Shown one piece after another: positions 10,706 to 23,100 of a stretch of 64,000 bases of DNA; the first letter of the stretch is position 1, and each line of letters begins with the position of its first letter. The notes under the pieces are model-generated. The model made no database searches. It was not told the DNA's origin and saw nothing but the letters and a program-made list of their open reading frames with translations. Source of the DNA: Escallonia rubra (lineage: Eukaryota > Streptophyta > Magnoliopsida > Escalloniales > Escalloniaceae); assembly GCA_033065855.1 (NCBI GenBank), contig JAVXUO010001808.1, positions 46,556 through 110,555 of the forward strand, read 5' to 3'. The position numbers and the translations under genes were made by a program.

Positions 10706-12068
10706 TAAGTCAATAGAAGTATTTAGTAACTATTAATTGTCACTATACGGGATTGGAAAAAGATTCCTAAAACACGGTTAGCAGCCAAAAGTTGTTCGCG
10801 TTGAGAAATTTTCACTTTTGGACCTTTAGATTCCAAAGTGTGGAATTCAAGGTATAATGTCCAAAAAGAATCACTTAATTTCATTGAATGGTTAAGAAAA
10901 TATAATATCTCGAAGTTTGGAATAAATAAGGGGTGAAAAGGGTCAAAATATGGATTCTCACGTTACTTGAAAAATGAAAAGGTTACGGATATAATCTCGT
11001 ATATAAGTGGCCATGTGATGCTGTATATTGTCCGAGAAATACAAAGTACGCCTGACAATGCATTTGCAGCCATCGACACATGCGCCGCCGATGGCGTAAA
11101 GGCATTATTTACACACTTTGCACTTGCGCATAGTCGTTAGAAGCCCTCACCTCGAGCCCAACATTTCTTTTTGCGACAAATTCAAACTGGTACGAGCGAA
11201 AAATGTGTGACTGTTAGGATTTTAACATAATTTTCCACAACTTCTGCTTAAATTCAAATGGCATCTCTTTATGGTGTCTCTCGATTTGGTAATCGTTAAA
11301 TGACAATTTTAGAGTATATAAAATGCCATAACTATTTGCACATTCACGGTGTCTCTCGGTTTGCTAACTGTTAAATGACACTTTTAGAGCCTTTTACATG
11401 TCGTAACTGTTTGTATCCGTTCGTGACACCTATGGCAAACATGTTTTTAACTTCGGTTTTTCATACTTTTTCCCTCTTAGTAAATTTATGTCTGGTGAAT
11501 AATCATCGATAAATACAGTTTATTAAGGAAGCAAATACGTTTCGAGCATTCTCCATATGCTACGTTTTTCTACAACGCAAATGGCCCAACGATCCAATGA
11601 AATTGCCCCAAGCTGCTAGAACTGAACTGGCAATCCAACCCGCGGCCCAGAAACGAGGATCTAAAAAGACCAGAAGAGAGAGGCAGAAAGAAACCCCAAT
11701 TTCGGCAATGAGTTCACGTAAAGGGGCAACATTGCACCCTCATAGATCAAGCAGATCTGGAGCCTGGCCATCATCATCATCATCATCATCGACCACATGT
11801 CCAGCCACTTCTTCGATGTAGCGAACCCCTCGCGACAGGAACAAGGAACCAAGAAGATCCACAACCTATACCAAACCGTGAACCGGCGGCATCTACCCCA
11901 ATGCGCACTTTCGCGCTGCTAAAAAGAGAGAGGTGTAGCGGGGATTTTAGGTCGTGGTGAAAGGATTATAGTAAACCTCTAGTCTTTTTTGGTTATAACT
12001 AGAAGAGGTAACTTAAGCATAAAACCATAGATATGGTGGAGGTATTCTCGGTATTATTAAGTCGTAGG
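10706..12068. other. intergenic sequence
   Basis: No supported gene. A partly diverged direct duplication lies at 11272-11424, and a (TCA)n run at about 11769-11790. Confidence 0.5.
11272..11424. repeat. tandem duplication of about 77 bp
   Basis: Two adjacent units each begin GGTGTCTCTCG and share TTAAATGACA and TTTTAGAG further in. They have diverged by scattered substitutions. Confidence 0.7.
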
Positions 12069-13007
12069 CAGTGTTATTAAAGGCGCAGGCGCACCTAAGG
12101 CGCAAAAGGTCTCTGGAGCCTAGGCGCAAGGCGCAGGCGCGCGCCTTTTCGAAGCAAGGCACAATATTAAAATAAATAAATAATAGTGCATTAAAACAAT
12201 AAAATTAAGTATTGATTAGCTTATTTTCAGAGTATTGTTCTACTTCGTTTCAGTTAATCTTCCACTTTTTAATAACTGAATTGTATAATACTTCATCATG
12301 TTAGATTTTATATGCCCTATCTATATATAAATACATTCTAGATGTATATATCAACAACCGGTAGTGGCAATTTTAAACAACAATAACATATCATATATAT
12401 TGTGGATCATAAAGTCCAAAAAGATTTCATTTCTATCGACAATTATTGTCCTTTCCTTGCGGACTTGAAGAGCAAAACATAGCACTAATAAAGGCGTCTA
12501 TGTCATTTCATTACGAAAAGGCTGTGACGAACCAGCAAAAGAACTGGTGCAGGTCAGCAGGTGAGAAGCTGCTTCGATGGAGCAGCCGAGCAGCAAGGCG
12601 AAGAGAAACTGCTGCAGTGTCAACTGGAGCAGCGGCCGGAGCGACGAGATTTCGACAGCAACGGGATTCCCGTTACGGGAAAGGCGATGCGGCAGCGCAA
12701 GTGAGAGAGAAGCTGCTTCGGTGGAGCAGTCGAGCTCGAGCAGCAAGGCGAAGTGTCGGCCGGAGTAGTGGCCGGAGCAGCGGCAGGAGCAACAGGATTT
12801 CAGCGGCGATGTGCAGGTGAGAGAGAAGCTGCTTCGGTGAGAGTGAGGCAGAATTGCGCCTAGACGTGCGCCTCCCGTGCCGTGTTGCGCCTTGCGCCTG
12901 GACCGTCCAGGCGCGCGCCTTCTTGAACGCGCTGAGCCTAGGCTAGGCAAGGCGCGGATGTTGTGCCTGAGCGTGCCTTGCGCCTAGGTGCGCCTTTAAT
13001 AACACTG
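12069..13007. mobile_element. non-autonomous hAT element (939 bp)
   Basis: Its ends are inverted copies of CAGTGTTATTAAAGGCGCA, rich in AGGCGC motifs, and it is flanked by a perfect 8-bp duplication GTCGTAGG (12061-12068 and 13008-13015). The CAGTG terminus and the 8-bp duplication identify the hAT superfamily. No transposase is present. The GC-rich interior at 12560-12840 contains three copies of a unit with GAGAAGCTGCTTCGRTG, probably an expanded internal repeat. Confidence 0.88.
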
Positions 13008-13126
13008 GTCGTAGGTAGTAAGCATAAAATCATAGAATTAATAAGTCGTAGGTAGTAAGGATAAAATCATAGAACTAATAAGTCGTAGGTAGTAAGCATA
13101 AAATCAAAGAATTAATAAGTCGTAGG
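13008..13126. repeat. 37-bp tandem array at the hAT target
   Basis: Three units of GTCGTAGGTAGTAAGSATAA plus AATCA.AGAAYTAATAA start at 13008, 13045 and 13082, followed by a partial unit at 13119. A degenerate unit occurs left of the hAT element, so the transposon entered a pre-existing array. Confidence 0.85.
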
Positions 13127-14131
13127 TTCCCGCATTAGGTCAATCTGGATGGTTGTCTGCGCCTAGTTTTGGTGTAACAGTTACACTTCTTTTGGTGTAA
13201 CAGCTATATTTCTAGCCACACGTGAGATTGCAACGAGACCACTTTGATTATGAGACGCAAAAAAGGAAGAGACTCAGAGAATGGCAGAGAGGCGGATAGA
13301 GCTTGAATTGCGTAGAACTAGCGGGAACCACTTTAAGGGATACATATATAGACCTAAACTTCCCCTAAAAATAAAACATTTGAGACACGTGAACGTAGGA
13401 GAATGAGAATAGGATTCCCATAAAGAATAGACAGGTGATTTCCTAAGACATGAATAACTTTCCGAAATATGCTATTTTCACCTCCTTGTACACCTTTCCA
13501 CCCTCATTTTGTCACTATAAAGTTCTTCACTGACAAGTATCGACGTTTTAGCATGTCTTTCATATACGACTAAAGAAGCTAATGCAATACCATCCAAAGT
13601 AGCTTGGATGATAACATGATTGTAGGACTAGAAATCGCAGAGCACAAACATCTATAACTTGCTCTAATTAAAACTCCAAAGATTTGTTGCTGGTATGCAC
13701 AGTAATCTATCGTCGAATGCATGAAGAATGCATTAGGCAAGCAACTCCCAATGTCCTTGGATGAGAAATAAGACGCGGCATTTTTTAATCCGAACCTGAT
13801 GAAGAACACTGAGATGAGAAATAACACTGAGATGAGAAATAACATGTATGAAGGAACTATTGCACGAATGACCCGGATGAATAACATCCGAAATGAGATC
13901 AAATGGCATGGTATGATCACATCACCGCTTTCCTTTATTTTGTATGCTCTCTGCAATTGTGGTGGTGAGTAGCAGAGCTCGCAGCACTAAAATGACATCC
14001 TCCTATAATCGAGTGAGACCTGTTAAGAAGGTAAAGATTATATGAACACCGTGGGTACCAATATCGCTTCGCTAGATCCTTTTTCAGTAATGAAGTCTTA
14101 CTATGAGAAAACGACGTCAAGATGTTAAACT
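13127..14131 (-). other. 3' flank and probable 3' UTR of the Gag1-like gene
   Basis: The segment lies downstream of the stop codon at 14132-14134 on the gene's strand. A minus-strand open frame at 13579-13956 matches no family I recognise and is more likely part of the 3' UTR or its flank. It contains an 18-bp direct duplication of ACTGAGATGAGAAATAAC around 13808-13845. The polyadenylation site is not identifiable. Confidence 0.35.
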
Positions 14132-17100
14132 TTATGCATCATAATCATAGAAGCCCTCCTGTTTCCAGATGTCAACAAGGAAATCTACCATTTCCTGTCA
14201 TCCAAACCCCAAAAATGTCAGGAAGAGCAACTAAGCAAGCAAGAAGAATAACCTTGATCAAGGTGCCTAGATCTAGGCGAAGACTTACAGGGAGAGGGAT
14301 TCGCTGAGGAAAAGGCTTGCTGGTCCCAAGTAAACTTTCATAAGTTGCATTCCAACTGCAAAACGTATCAAATCACACTCTCATACATATTGACATGCAT
14401 GTAGATGTTTAGCGTGTACAAACATCATCACACAAACATGACCATTTAGCTCGTACACAGCTGTGATAACCTGGTGTCTCTTTGAATTATTTTCTGTTTT
14501 GGGAGTTGGGGGAGAGGGGAAGGTTCTGCTGACAATGACGGGTCGTGAAGTGTTTGGTTCCTTTGGTTAAGGAGCCATTAGATAAATCCTTTTTGTATAT
14601 CACAGCCAACGGTTCTCAATGATGGTTTATGTAACTGACGAACAAAGTAATAGGACGACAATAGCATTAAAAATCTGCTCGAGAGGGGGGATGGGGTGGG
14701 GAGGTATCTGTGACTAACAAAATTTACGGTAGGTCAGTCTACTGTACATATTGAGATGTGCAAAAGAGACTTCTAGCAAAAGCGCCATGCGAGCATGCGT
14801 GGCTTGAGGATTTATCTTCAAGTTATATATCAGTCTACTGTACATATTGAGATGTGCAAAGGAGAGACTAGCAAAAGCGCCATGCGAGCATGCATGGCTT
14901 GAGGATTTATCCTTAAGTGAGTGCAAAACAGAGTTAGAGCCTAAGTGCCATGGGATCATCTATTGCACCCACTAGATTATAACAACTACAAATGAATCTC
15001 GACAACAGGGTCAATGGTTGGAAACCCTGCAATTGAATTACCAGATCATCAAGGACACGTGCAAGTATAATATGAATTGCACTTACTAGCAAAGATTGAG
15101 TAAATCCAAGGTTGGCAATGAGTGTACCCAATTACAAGGCAATGCCCCCACTCATAAGGATTAGGCTATTAGGCACTTCTAAGGTCATAGGCAGTTAAAA
15201 GGCCAATTGCTAACCATTAACAACCAGACTAAATATGCCGGTTCAAACAATCAAGAATTGGCTCTGAAACCATCTACAATGACTATCCACAGCCCCACAC
15301 CATAACGTAAGGCTTCAGAGGGCTAGTCAAGTAAGTACTCTGCTTTAATAGGCCGGGTCTTATAGCCACTCACATTCGACGTTGGTTATGAAATTAAGGC
15401 CCAGTCTCGACCTTTCTCACAGATAGCCTGGATCCTCCCCTCTAGCCGAAGTGGGATATACCCAACTGTTTCTGGGAGTACCTACTCCCAGAAACAGTCG
15501 GGGGGGCCGGAGTACCCTTAAAAGGAGCTTTACCCTTCCTTTGCCCCAACCATTCTCTCGATAACCCAGCCCAAGCTTTTAAGAATCGACTCTAATACTA
15601 TCTTTGTGTGGATCCACTGAATTCCCATTATTATCCTTGCTCACTGTATGACCAACAGAAGACAATTTGGAAAGCCAAAACTCATACTTCTTAAATTTTC
15701 TTTGACCCATCAAAATATGCCTCAAACATAGATCGTGCTTTACCTGCTCTTCAGTATCGAAGAAAACAATCACGAACCACTTAAAAACCTTCTTCATCAA
15801 ATTCATAGATACGGCTAAAGCATTACTTAAACTAAATGGCATTACAAAAAACTGATAATTAACATGCCTTGAAAGTGGTTTTAAGAGTATCATTACCGGA
15901 TCTGGGATCAATTTTTGAAAGAACTGGTCCCCCAATAACTGACCAAACAAGTCAAAGGTTGCTTATTTCTGACAAAGGTTGCTTATTTCTACAAGTCAAT
16001 TTCTGGTAATAAAATACACAATCATATAGAACCATCTTTCTTCTTAACAACTTAAGTAGATGCACCCGTTGAAGAAACACTTGGGCCAACGAAACTTATA
16101 CCCAACAAATACTAAGGCTGAAGTTCAAGCACTGACGAAGCCACACAATATCGGCTGCCCTGGAACGAGATCAATGAAACTTCTCTCTCATTAAGGAAAA
16201 CCTGATGGTACTCTCGAAAGACAACTAAGAATGCCTTCATTGCATGAATGCTACTCATATCCCCGATTGATGAACACATATCAACCGTAAGTGCTAATAT
16301 GGAGTTGCAACATGTCTAGGATACTACTAAACAAATCCGGGTAAACTCGGAATACAAATCACTACTTGTCTCACATGGAAATTACCTTTTGCATGATAAG
16401 CAGCTAGCAAATCCATACCTAGAATCACATCAAAGTCCTCCATCACTAACTCATACATTACAATGTAGAGGCCACAAAAGAGATCCAACCGAACTAACAA
16501 CCTATTATCCGAAAATCTAAGGACTGCAAATATGCACCAAGTAAGACGCAAAGGACGTAGACATATGAAAACGAAAGTTTAGATTAATCAATCAATATGT
16601 TCTTGATGAAGCAATATGAAATTATGCCTGCCACGACAGCGTTAGATGCAATGATATCCTTCTTGTGTATACTTTGACTACCACTGGCAGGGACATGAGA
16701 TATCGATTGCCCTCAATCACTCAAGCCCCGCAGCAGACAAAAGGGCAAGCAGCAGACCAGGAATAATGAGGCTCAGGCTACAAATACCAGGGCACAAGCC
16801 TATGCTTTGACATCAAAAGATGAAATTCCATCTAACGATGTAGTGACGGGCAAATTTCGTATTAGTTCATCAAGAGAATATTGTTTGATTAATCCTGGAA
16901 CTGGGTATCCGTATGTCTCTACCTCTTTTCCGCGTTAGCTTAGTTTTGATTGGAGTCCTAAGATTTAGGATATTCGTTATTACTCTAGATGGAATTTTTT
17001 TGTGGCCTCTACAGTTTATAATTTGTTACATATAGTTTGGTAATAGGAATTATCCAGGAGATCTTATTCCTTTAGTGATGCACGACTTCGATGTGATCTT

Positions 17101-20100
17101 GGGTATTAACAAGGTGGCAGCTTATTGTGCAAGAGTTGATTGCCGTTTGAAAAACGTATCTTTTTGTATTTGGAGATCACCTAAATTGGTATATTGGTAT
17201 TCTATACTGTTGCACCTTCTCGTAATTTTTCAGCACTTAGCAGACTGCTAAGAGGCATCTTAGAAAGGGTTGTATAGGATTATTAGCCCGTGTCTACGAT
17301 ACTCGTTCCAGTCAGGATTCGAGTTGCAATACTGTAGTAGAGGGATTCACAGATTCGAGAGAACCTTCCAGGCACTCCTGATCGGGAGAGACAACTTTCT
17401 ATTAATATCATTCTACGTGTCGGCTCTAGCAGAGCTCGAAGCTTAAAATTCAACCAAGTATCACTCCATCGGGGCACCTGAATTAATTGTTAAGAAAAAA
17501 AATAAACAGTTTCATAGATTGCATAGTGTGAATTTTGGCTAAACAATGCATCTTTTCTAGGTCAATCAGTAACTAAAGATGGGATTTTCAATGATCCAGC
17601 AAAGATGGAGGTGGTGGAAATGGGTCGTTGCTGTAAGATTGTGAACGAAGCTGTAAATGGTGATAACCTAAGAAGCACAGATTCCGATGCGGGTGCAGAT
17701 ACATGGATTCAAGAAATAGGATACACATGCGGCGGGGATACAGGAAAAACAAAAAAAATATACTATCTTAAACAAACAATAACCTAGTTTGTTAATTTGG
17801 TTGGCTGTTTTAGAAATAACGAGAGTGCATAGCCAAATATGATAAAGTTTTTGTGCAATTTCTGTTATTTCTTGAAAGTATTATGGTTAGTTTAAAGGAT
17901 TGGCAATAAAGCTGGTACCTAGACATAATAAACAGAAAGTTGGATACAGCTGTCACCCATGCTTATAAATAGTTGTCATCCTAAATAAAGCCACACATCG
18001 ACAGCATTGACAGAGCTATTGACAACAGCTCTGCAACAAGAAGCCATCGCCGCGGCTGCCGAACACCGCCGGTCGTGGTGCTTCCAGACGACCGTCGCCG
18101 CTACTGGCACTCTCCGGCGTAGGAGAGTGTAGGTTGTTCCTTCTTCTCTTCTCCATCTACTTCTTCTACCTCTCTCCTCTCTGCCAAAAAACCCTAGGTG
18201 CTTGTCTCCGCTGTATCCCTGCCACGTCCAAGTCGCATCCAAGATCCAGAAATTTAATCAAAAAAAAATATATTGTGGACAAGCACCTAGTGCGCACCTA
18301 TGCCGCACCAGGTGTTCATGCTTCACCCAAACTGTCGCACCCGTGCTTCATAGGTGATAACATTTACCTTGAATCTTCGTTGGATAAATAGTATGGGAGT
18401 TGTAAAGTTGTAACCAATAGGTAGTATATTATCGTGAATGAACACTAAGAGCAAGACCGAGACTGTAATGCTTTCTAATGGAAACAATTGTTGTTAAATA
18501 ACTTCCCAACACATATTCATCTTTGTCGCTGTCATTGCCATCTTTCTCTTCAAACGCAGATCAACTTTAGACCTTTTATAACTCGGTAAACAAACTTTTG
18601 CTAATCGATTTCACCGCTTAAAGACCGACAACCAATTGACTAAGTAAATGGGAGGATTAAGAGTTTATTTGGAGATTCTCTAAACTTGATTCATAAATGG
18701 GTATTATACTGTTCATAAACAAGGTCGTCCTATGTATCTCACCCCATAATCACCTCATAAATTTGAATCAAGCACCAATCATCAATAGAGATCGCATCCT
18801 ATTATCTTGAACAAGGTAGGGAAGGGTTTGACATGTCCCCTTCCCCAATTTTCAGCAACTTCATACATCTTATCATATACAAGTTACTCATTTAGGCTTC
18901 CATATTGGTGTTGTGGATGTCAGCAGAAGGAAACAGGTAAGGAAATTACAGTTGGTGATGAAAGTCGAGGATATAAAAACTTTGACAACCAGGACACCAA
19001 AAAAATTGATAGCTTGGTTTGCTAATAATAAAAGACACTAAAAATAGAGGAAATGTAAGGAGTATGAAGATCAGATTGATAGAGGATGGGAAAGAAATGT
19101 CACGGGAGGTTGTGGGGTTTAATTAGGATAGGGACCAGAAAAAGGCAGGTTAAACAAAGGTAACAAATAAGCTGCTACTTAGCTAGGGCAGATTGATCAG
19201 TCTAATGTGCCCATTACCGAAATTGATATTTTTCTGATCATGAAAGAACTAATGCATAAACCACTAACGGTGAAAAATAGCCACCTCAATCTAGGTTCTC
19301 GAGCTTGTGTACGCTTCTGAGACCCCTTATTTCCAATCCACTGTTGCCTTGTTTGATTCCATAGGAGAAGACCTGCACCCCACCACAAAACAACTTATGA
19401 TTAAAAACTAGACACTATGATGCAGCAAAGACGGCATGAATATGGGGGTGAATTTAAAGATAAATAGTAGGAAAATACGCCAGGAAAGCCTCTAGCCTTA
19501 CGTGTAATACTTAATCATAGTCAATAATGTGTAGCAAAGACAGCACCAAAATGGGGGAGTCGAGGGTGAATGTATTAGGAAAACGAGCCAGGCTAAGGCC
19601 TAAGGGGGAGCTTCTCTATCACATTTGAAAACTGTTAACTCTACCATCCAACTACAGATGAAAATTGGTCATATGTAAAAAGAGAAAAAACATAATCTGC
19701 AACAATTTCATGGCATTGGATTCCATTGCAGCAGGAACAGTTCCAATCTGGAGGCAGATCAAGCCAAAACCAATGAAATTGTCCTGGTCACATTTGTTCA
19801 AATAAGTGCACTGTGGTACAAGGAAGGAGAGAGCCGACTAGATAACTAATGTTGCAGTCAAAGTTAGCTAAGATGAACTTGCCACTATTTACAAATTCAG
19901 GAGGGTTGCTACCAGCACTACTGTGAGGATCAACGGTCTGATTGGATGTGCTGATTGATGAGAAACTTCTCTGGGACTGATCTGCACTATAGTCCATCTC
20001 ACTTGTGCTGGTGCTCCAATAGTCATCTGTTAAATTGGATTTATTTACTATTTGGCCTCGAGCTGTCAGTCCCTTGGATGGCTCGTCTACAGCTATTATG

Positions 20101-23100
20101 TGTGGAGGCTTGATACAACATCCAAGGCAACCTCTGCTCTGTTGCAAATGAGGTTTATAACCATAAAAAAGATTAGTCCACAACAACAAATTAACCACAT
20201 AACAACACAATATAGTCTCAAAAGAATAAAAAATATGGACTACCCACTTCACCGACCCTCGTTTTTCAAAAAGTAAAAGAACAAAAACAGTTGAAAAGTA
20301 AAATAAAAAAGGAAAAATCAAATGCAGTCACATCAATGAACATAAGCGTATGCTTCAAAGTAGGCCCAGTCATGCCACACACACAAGTTATCTTTCATGT
20401 CAGCAAGGAAGTCTTCTCTGGAAACAATGCTGCCCGCACTTATAGCGTATCAAGAAAGTCCCTCGTGTAGGAAATGGTTCCATACTACCCAAATCCAGGT
20501 AAATGTGATTAATGTCACTGACCTACCCTTTTTTAAAACAAGTGCCAGGTTTTTTCGCTTTTGCAGTCCACCACGAGCCCACCATCTTTATTTTCAGGTG
20601 AGCCTTTGCTTTTGAGTACAACAGCCACTACCCCTTCCAAAATCTACCTTTTTTATCCTTCTTATCAGTGTACCAAGTGAGGGTGGGGTGTTTAGCATGT
20701 CGTGTGTTTTCACCTTCCCATAACTTAAGAAATATAACAAGATACGAGTAACATCAAAAAAGTGAAGTAAACCAAAAAGATCTATTATCTCCTGAAAATC
20801 AACTTGTGAAAAGTTTGGTGTCAATCTGTAGTGAACTGTTTGTAAAAGGATATAGAAATATAGTTTAGTTCATGAAAATTGACAATTAAATAAGGGGGCA
20901 ATAAGAAACATAAGGAAATACAACTGAGATCCAAAGTGTATCAATTTTTTCTCTAACTAGTAAAATGGCTTGATTTAGTTTCATTTTCAAGTACTCTGTA
21001 CAGACGATTTTGTCACTCATACTAGATACCTCCACCTTAATATGACAAGAAAATTGCATGAAATTCAACATCTCCATTTCATTCCCTTATCAAAGCAACT
21101 TTTCTAAGCATGATAACTTAATGAATATGGATAAGAGCAAACACCATAGATGGTCGTAGATGATAGGCATTTAAGTAATTTCACTTGCAAACTACACAGA
21201 CGCACAGACACACAGTAGCTATGACTACAATACTACACATATAGAAACTTCTGAGTAAAAGATAGGCATTTAAGTGATTTCACTCGCAAATGTACGGGCG
21301 CACAGAGACACACACAGTTGTAGCTATGACTACAGCACTAAATATAAAAAAAGCTGCTGACCAAATTAACGACTACAAACCAGTGGTGCTAACCACACAA
21401 CAAAGTCTTGTCTTTCTTTAGGTAGCTTTATAGATTGTGATCCAAATCATAAAGCAATCACTATTCAGGGTGCTATAGGATAGATTGTGCAGTACCCGTA
21501 AAACTTTCCATCTTCTCAGCAAGAATAATTTGAGAAGTGTCATACAAGACTTAAAAGACACATTCTACTTTACAAGTTATCAAGTACATCTTCCCCCAAA
21601 CATAAAAAATAAGTATTTCTTTTATTTCTTAACACATCATCAGTTTGTTGCGAAAAGTTGATATTTCGTGGCTAACACTTCTTAGCATCTAAATGAGGTC
21701 TCAACAAGCATTACGTGATGTCAAAATAGACTTTTTCTGTTCTTTATTATATATTGTGAGCATATGAGTGATTGTAGTACCTAAGTGAGTCTGTTGTACA
21801 TAGCTGTGATAAAGGTCATTGCAGCTGGGTAATAGCGCAAACCTTTATTCTTGTTTATAAGTAGAAAAAGTTGTATTTGTAATCCAACAGAGACCACAAC
21901 AAAAGTAGATTATTTTTCACGGTGGAGCATATCATACATCACAAGAGATAGCTTTGAGCCATTACTATTTGAGGATGGAGTGATTCTTTGGTGGGCCTCG
22001 TTCTGTCAGGGTTCAGGATAAAAGGGCGTGCCAGATTTATCCCTGTTTGACTTTGGAACAAACAAAAGTCTTAGAGTTCGTGTATTCAGCAATTTCGAGC
22101 ACACCGGGTCACAAAAACCGCTTGCTTGATTGGTAGTTCAAACATAAATATCACCCACTTTAAGGCCAAAAGCTAGCATACTCAACAACACCAAAACTGG
22201 ATGTTCCACATAGTTAGACCGGCATGTTCGGTCCAACTTGCTAGTCATCGTATTTTAATGGAAGTGTTGTCCCCAGCAAATATGTCTAGCTATATGTTTC
22301 ACAGAAAGTAAATGTACATTTTCCCTGATGAGGGGCAGAGGCACATGTTGCACGAGGTGGGCAATTGCCCAACCTAACTTTAGGGAGAATTTTGAATGCG
22401 CACAGTTCTAAAAAATATGAGGGTTAAAAGTGTATCAAAGAGGTTTTTCCCAGCTTAAGTCTTTCAAAACTTACCTAACATTTAAGTTTTTGCAACTTAT
22501 TCATAAGACCTGGCTACGCCACTTTTCCGGAAGATTCCACAGTACTTGTTGCTTTGGACATCATTAATTTCAAAGTTCTAACTCTACTTTCCTTCTCAAT
22601 CGAGGTAAAAGTTTCCCTACAGTTTAAGACAACAATTTAATTGTCGCAGTCATCTGTCAATGTGGTTCTGCAACTGTTTATAAGATTCCTCAAAGCAAAT
22701 ATTTGTCCTCAACTGAGATAGCGCTTTATGCCAGATGTTTCCATGGTCCAACACAAAACAAATACAAGTCGAAGACGATTAAAACAAAATCCTATCTTGG
22801 ATTTCTATCCATCTCCTTTTGTTACCACAATAGTTTTCATGAATCTATCACCGTTCTGTAATTATCCCAACCCTACGTCAAGAAATTTTATATATCGAAA
22901 TGACAAAGGCATGCCTTTTGGTTTTCCTTTCCACTAGATTGACTTCAGACAACATCCTCTTATCTTAGTTCTTTTCGAGGAGGCGAGGGCAGCGGATTGG
23001 GGGTAGCAATGAGCAGGTATGAGAGGCTGTTAGAGCTCCTGATTGTCTGTCTTGAATCCATCCCCTCACGCCATGCGAATCGCATAATAATCAACTCCCA

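Larger units (their letters stand above)
14356..19284 (-). other. 4.9-kb transposon-bearing intron 3
   Basis: The donor is GTGGCT at 19284 and the acceptor TTTTGCAG at 14356. Inside are a 96-bp tandem duplication, a 34-bp palindrome, two decayed gypsy fragments in opposite orientations, and otherwise AT-rich unique sequence. An open frame near 17976-18242 is not recognised. Confidence 0.75.

Noticed and set aside
22320-22530. Fragment resembling hAT ends (GAGGGGCAGAGG and GGCTACGCCACTT)
   Set aside because: No matching terminal pair or target duplication; too decayed to call.
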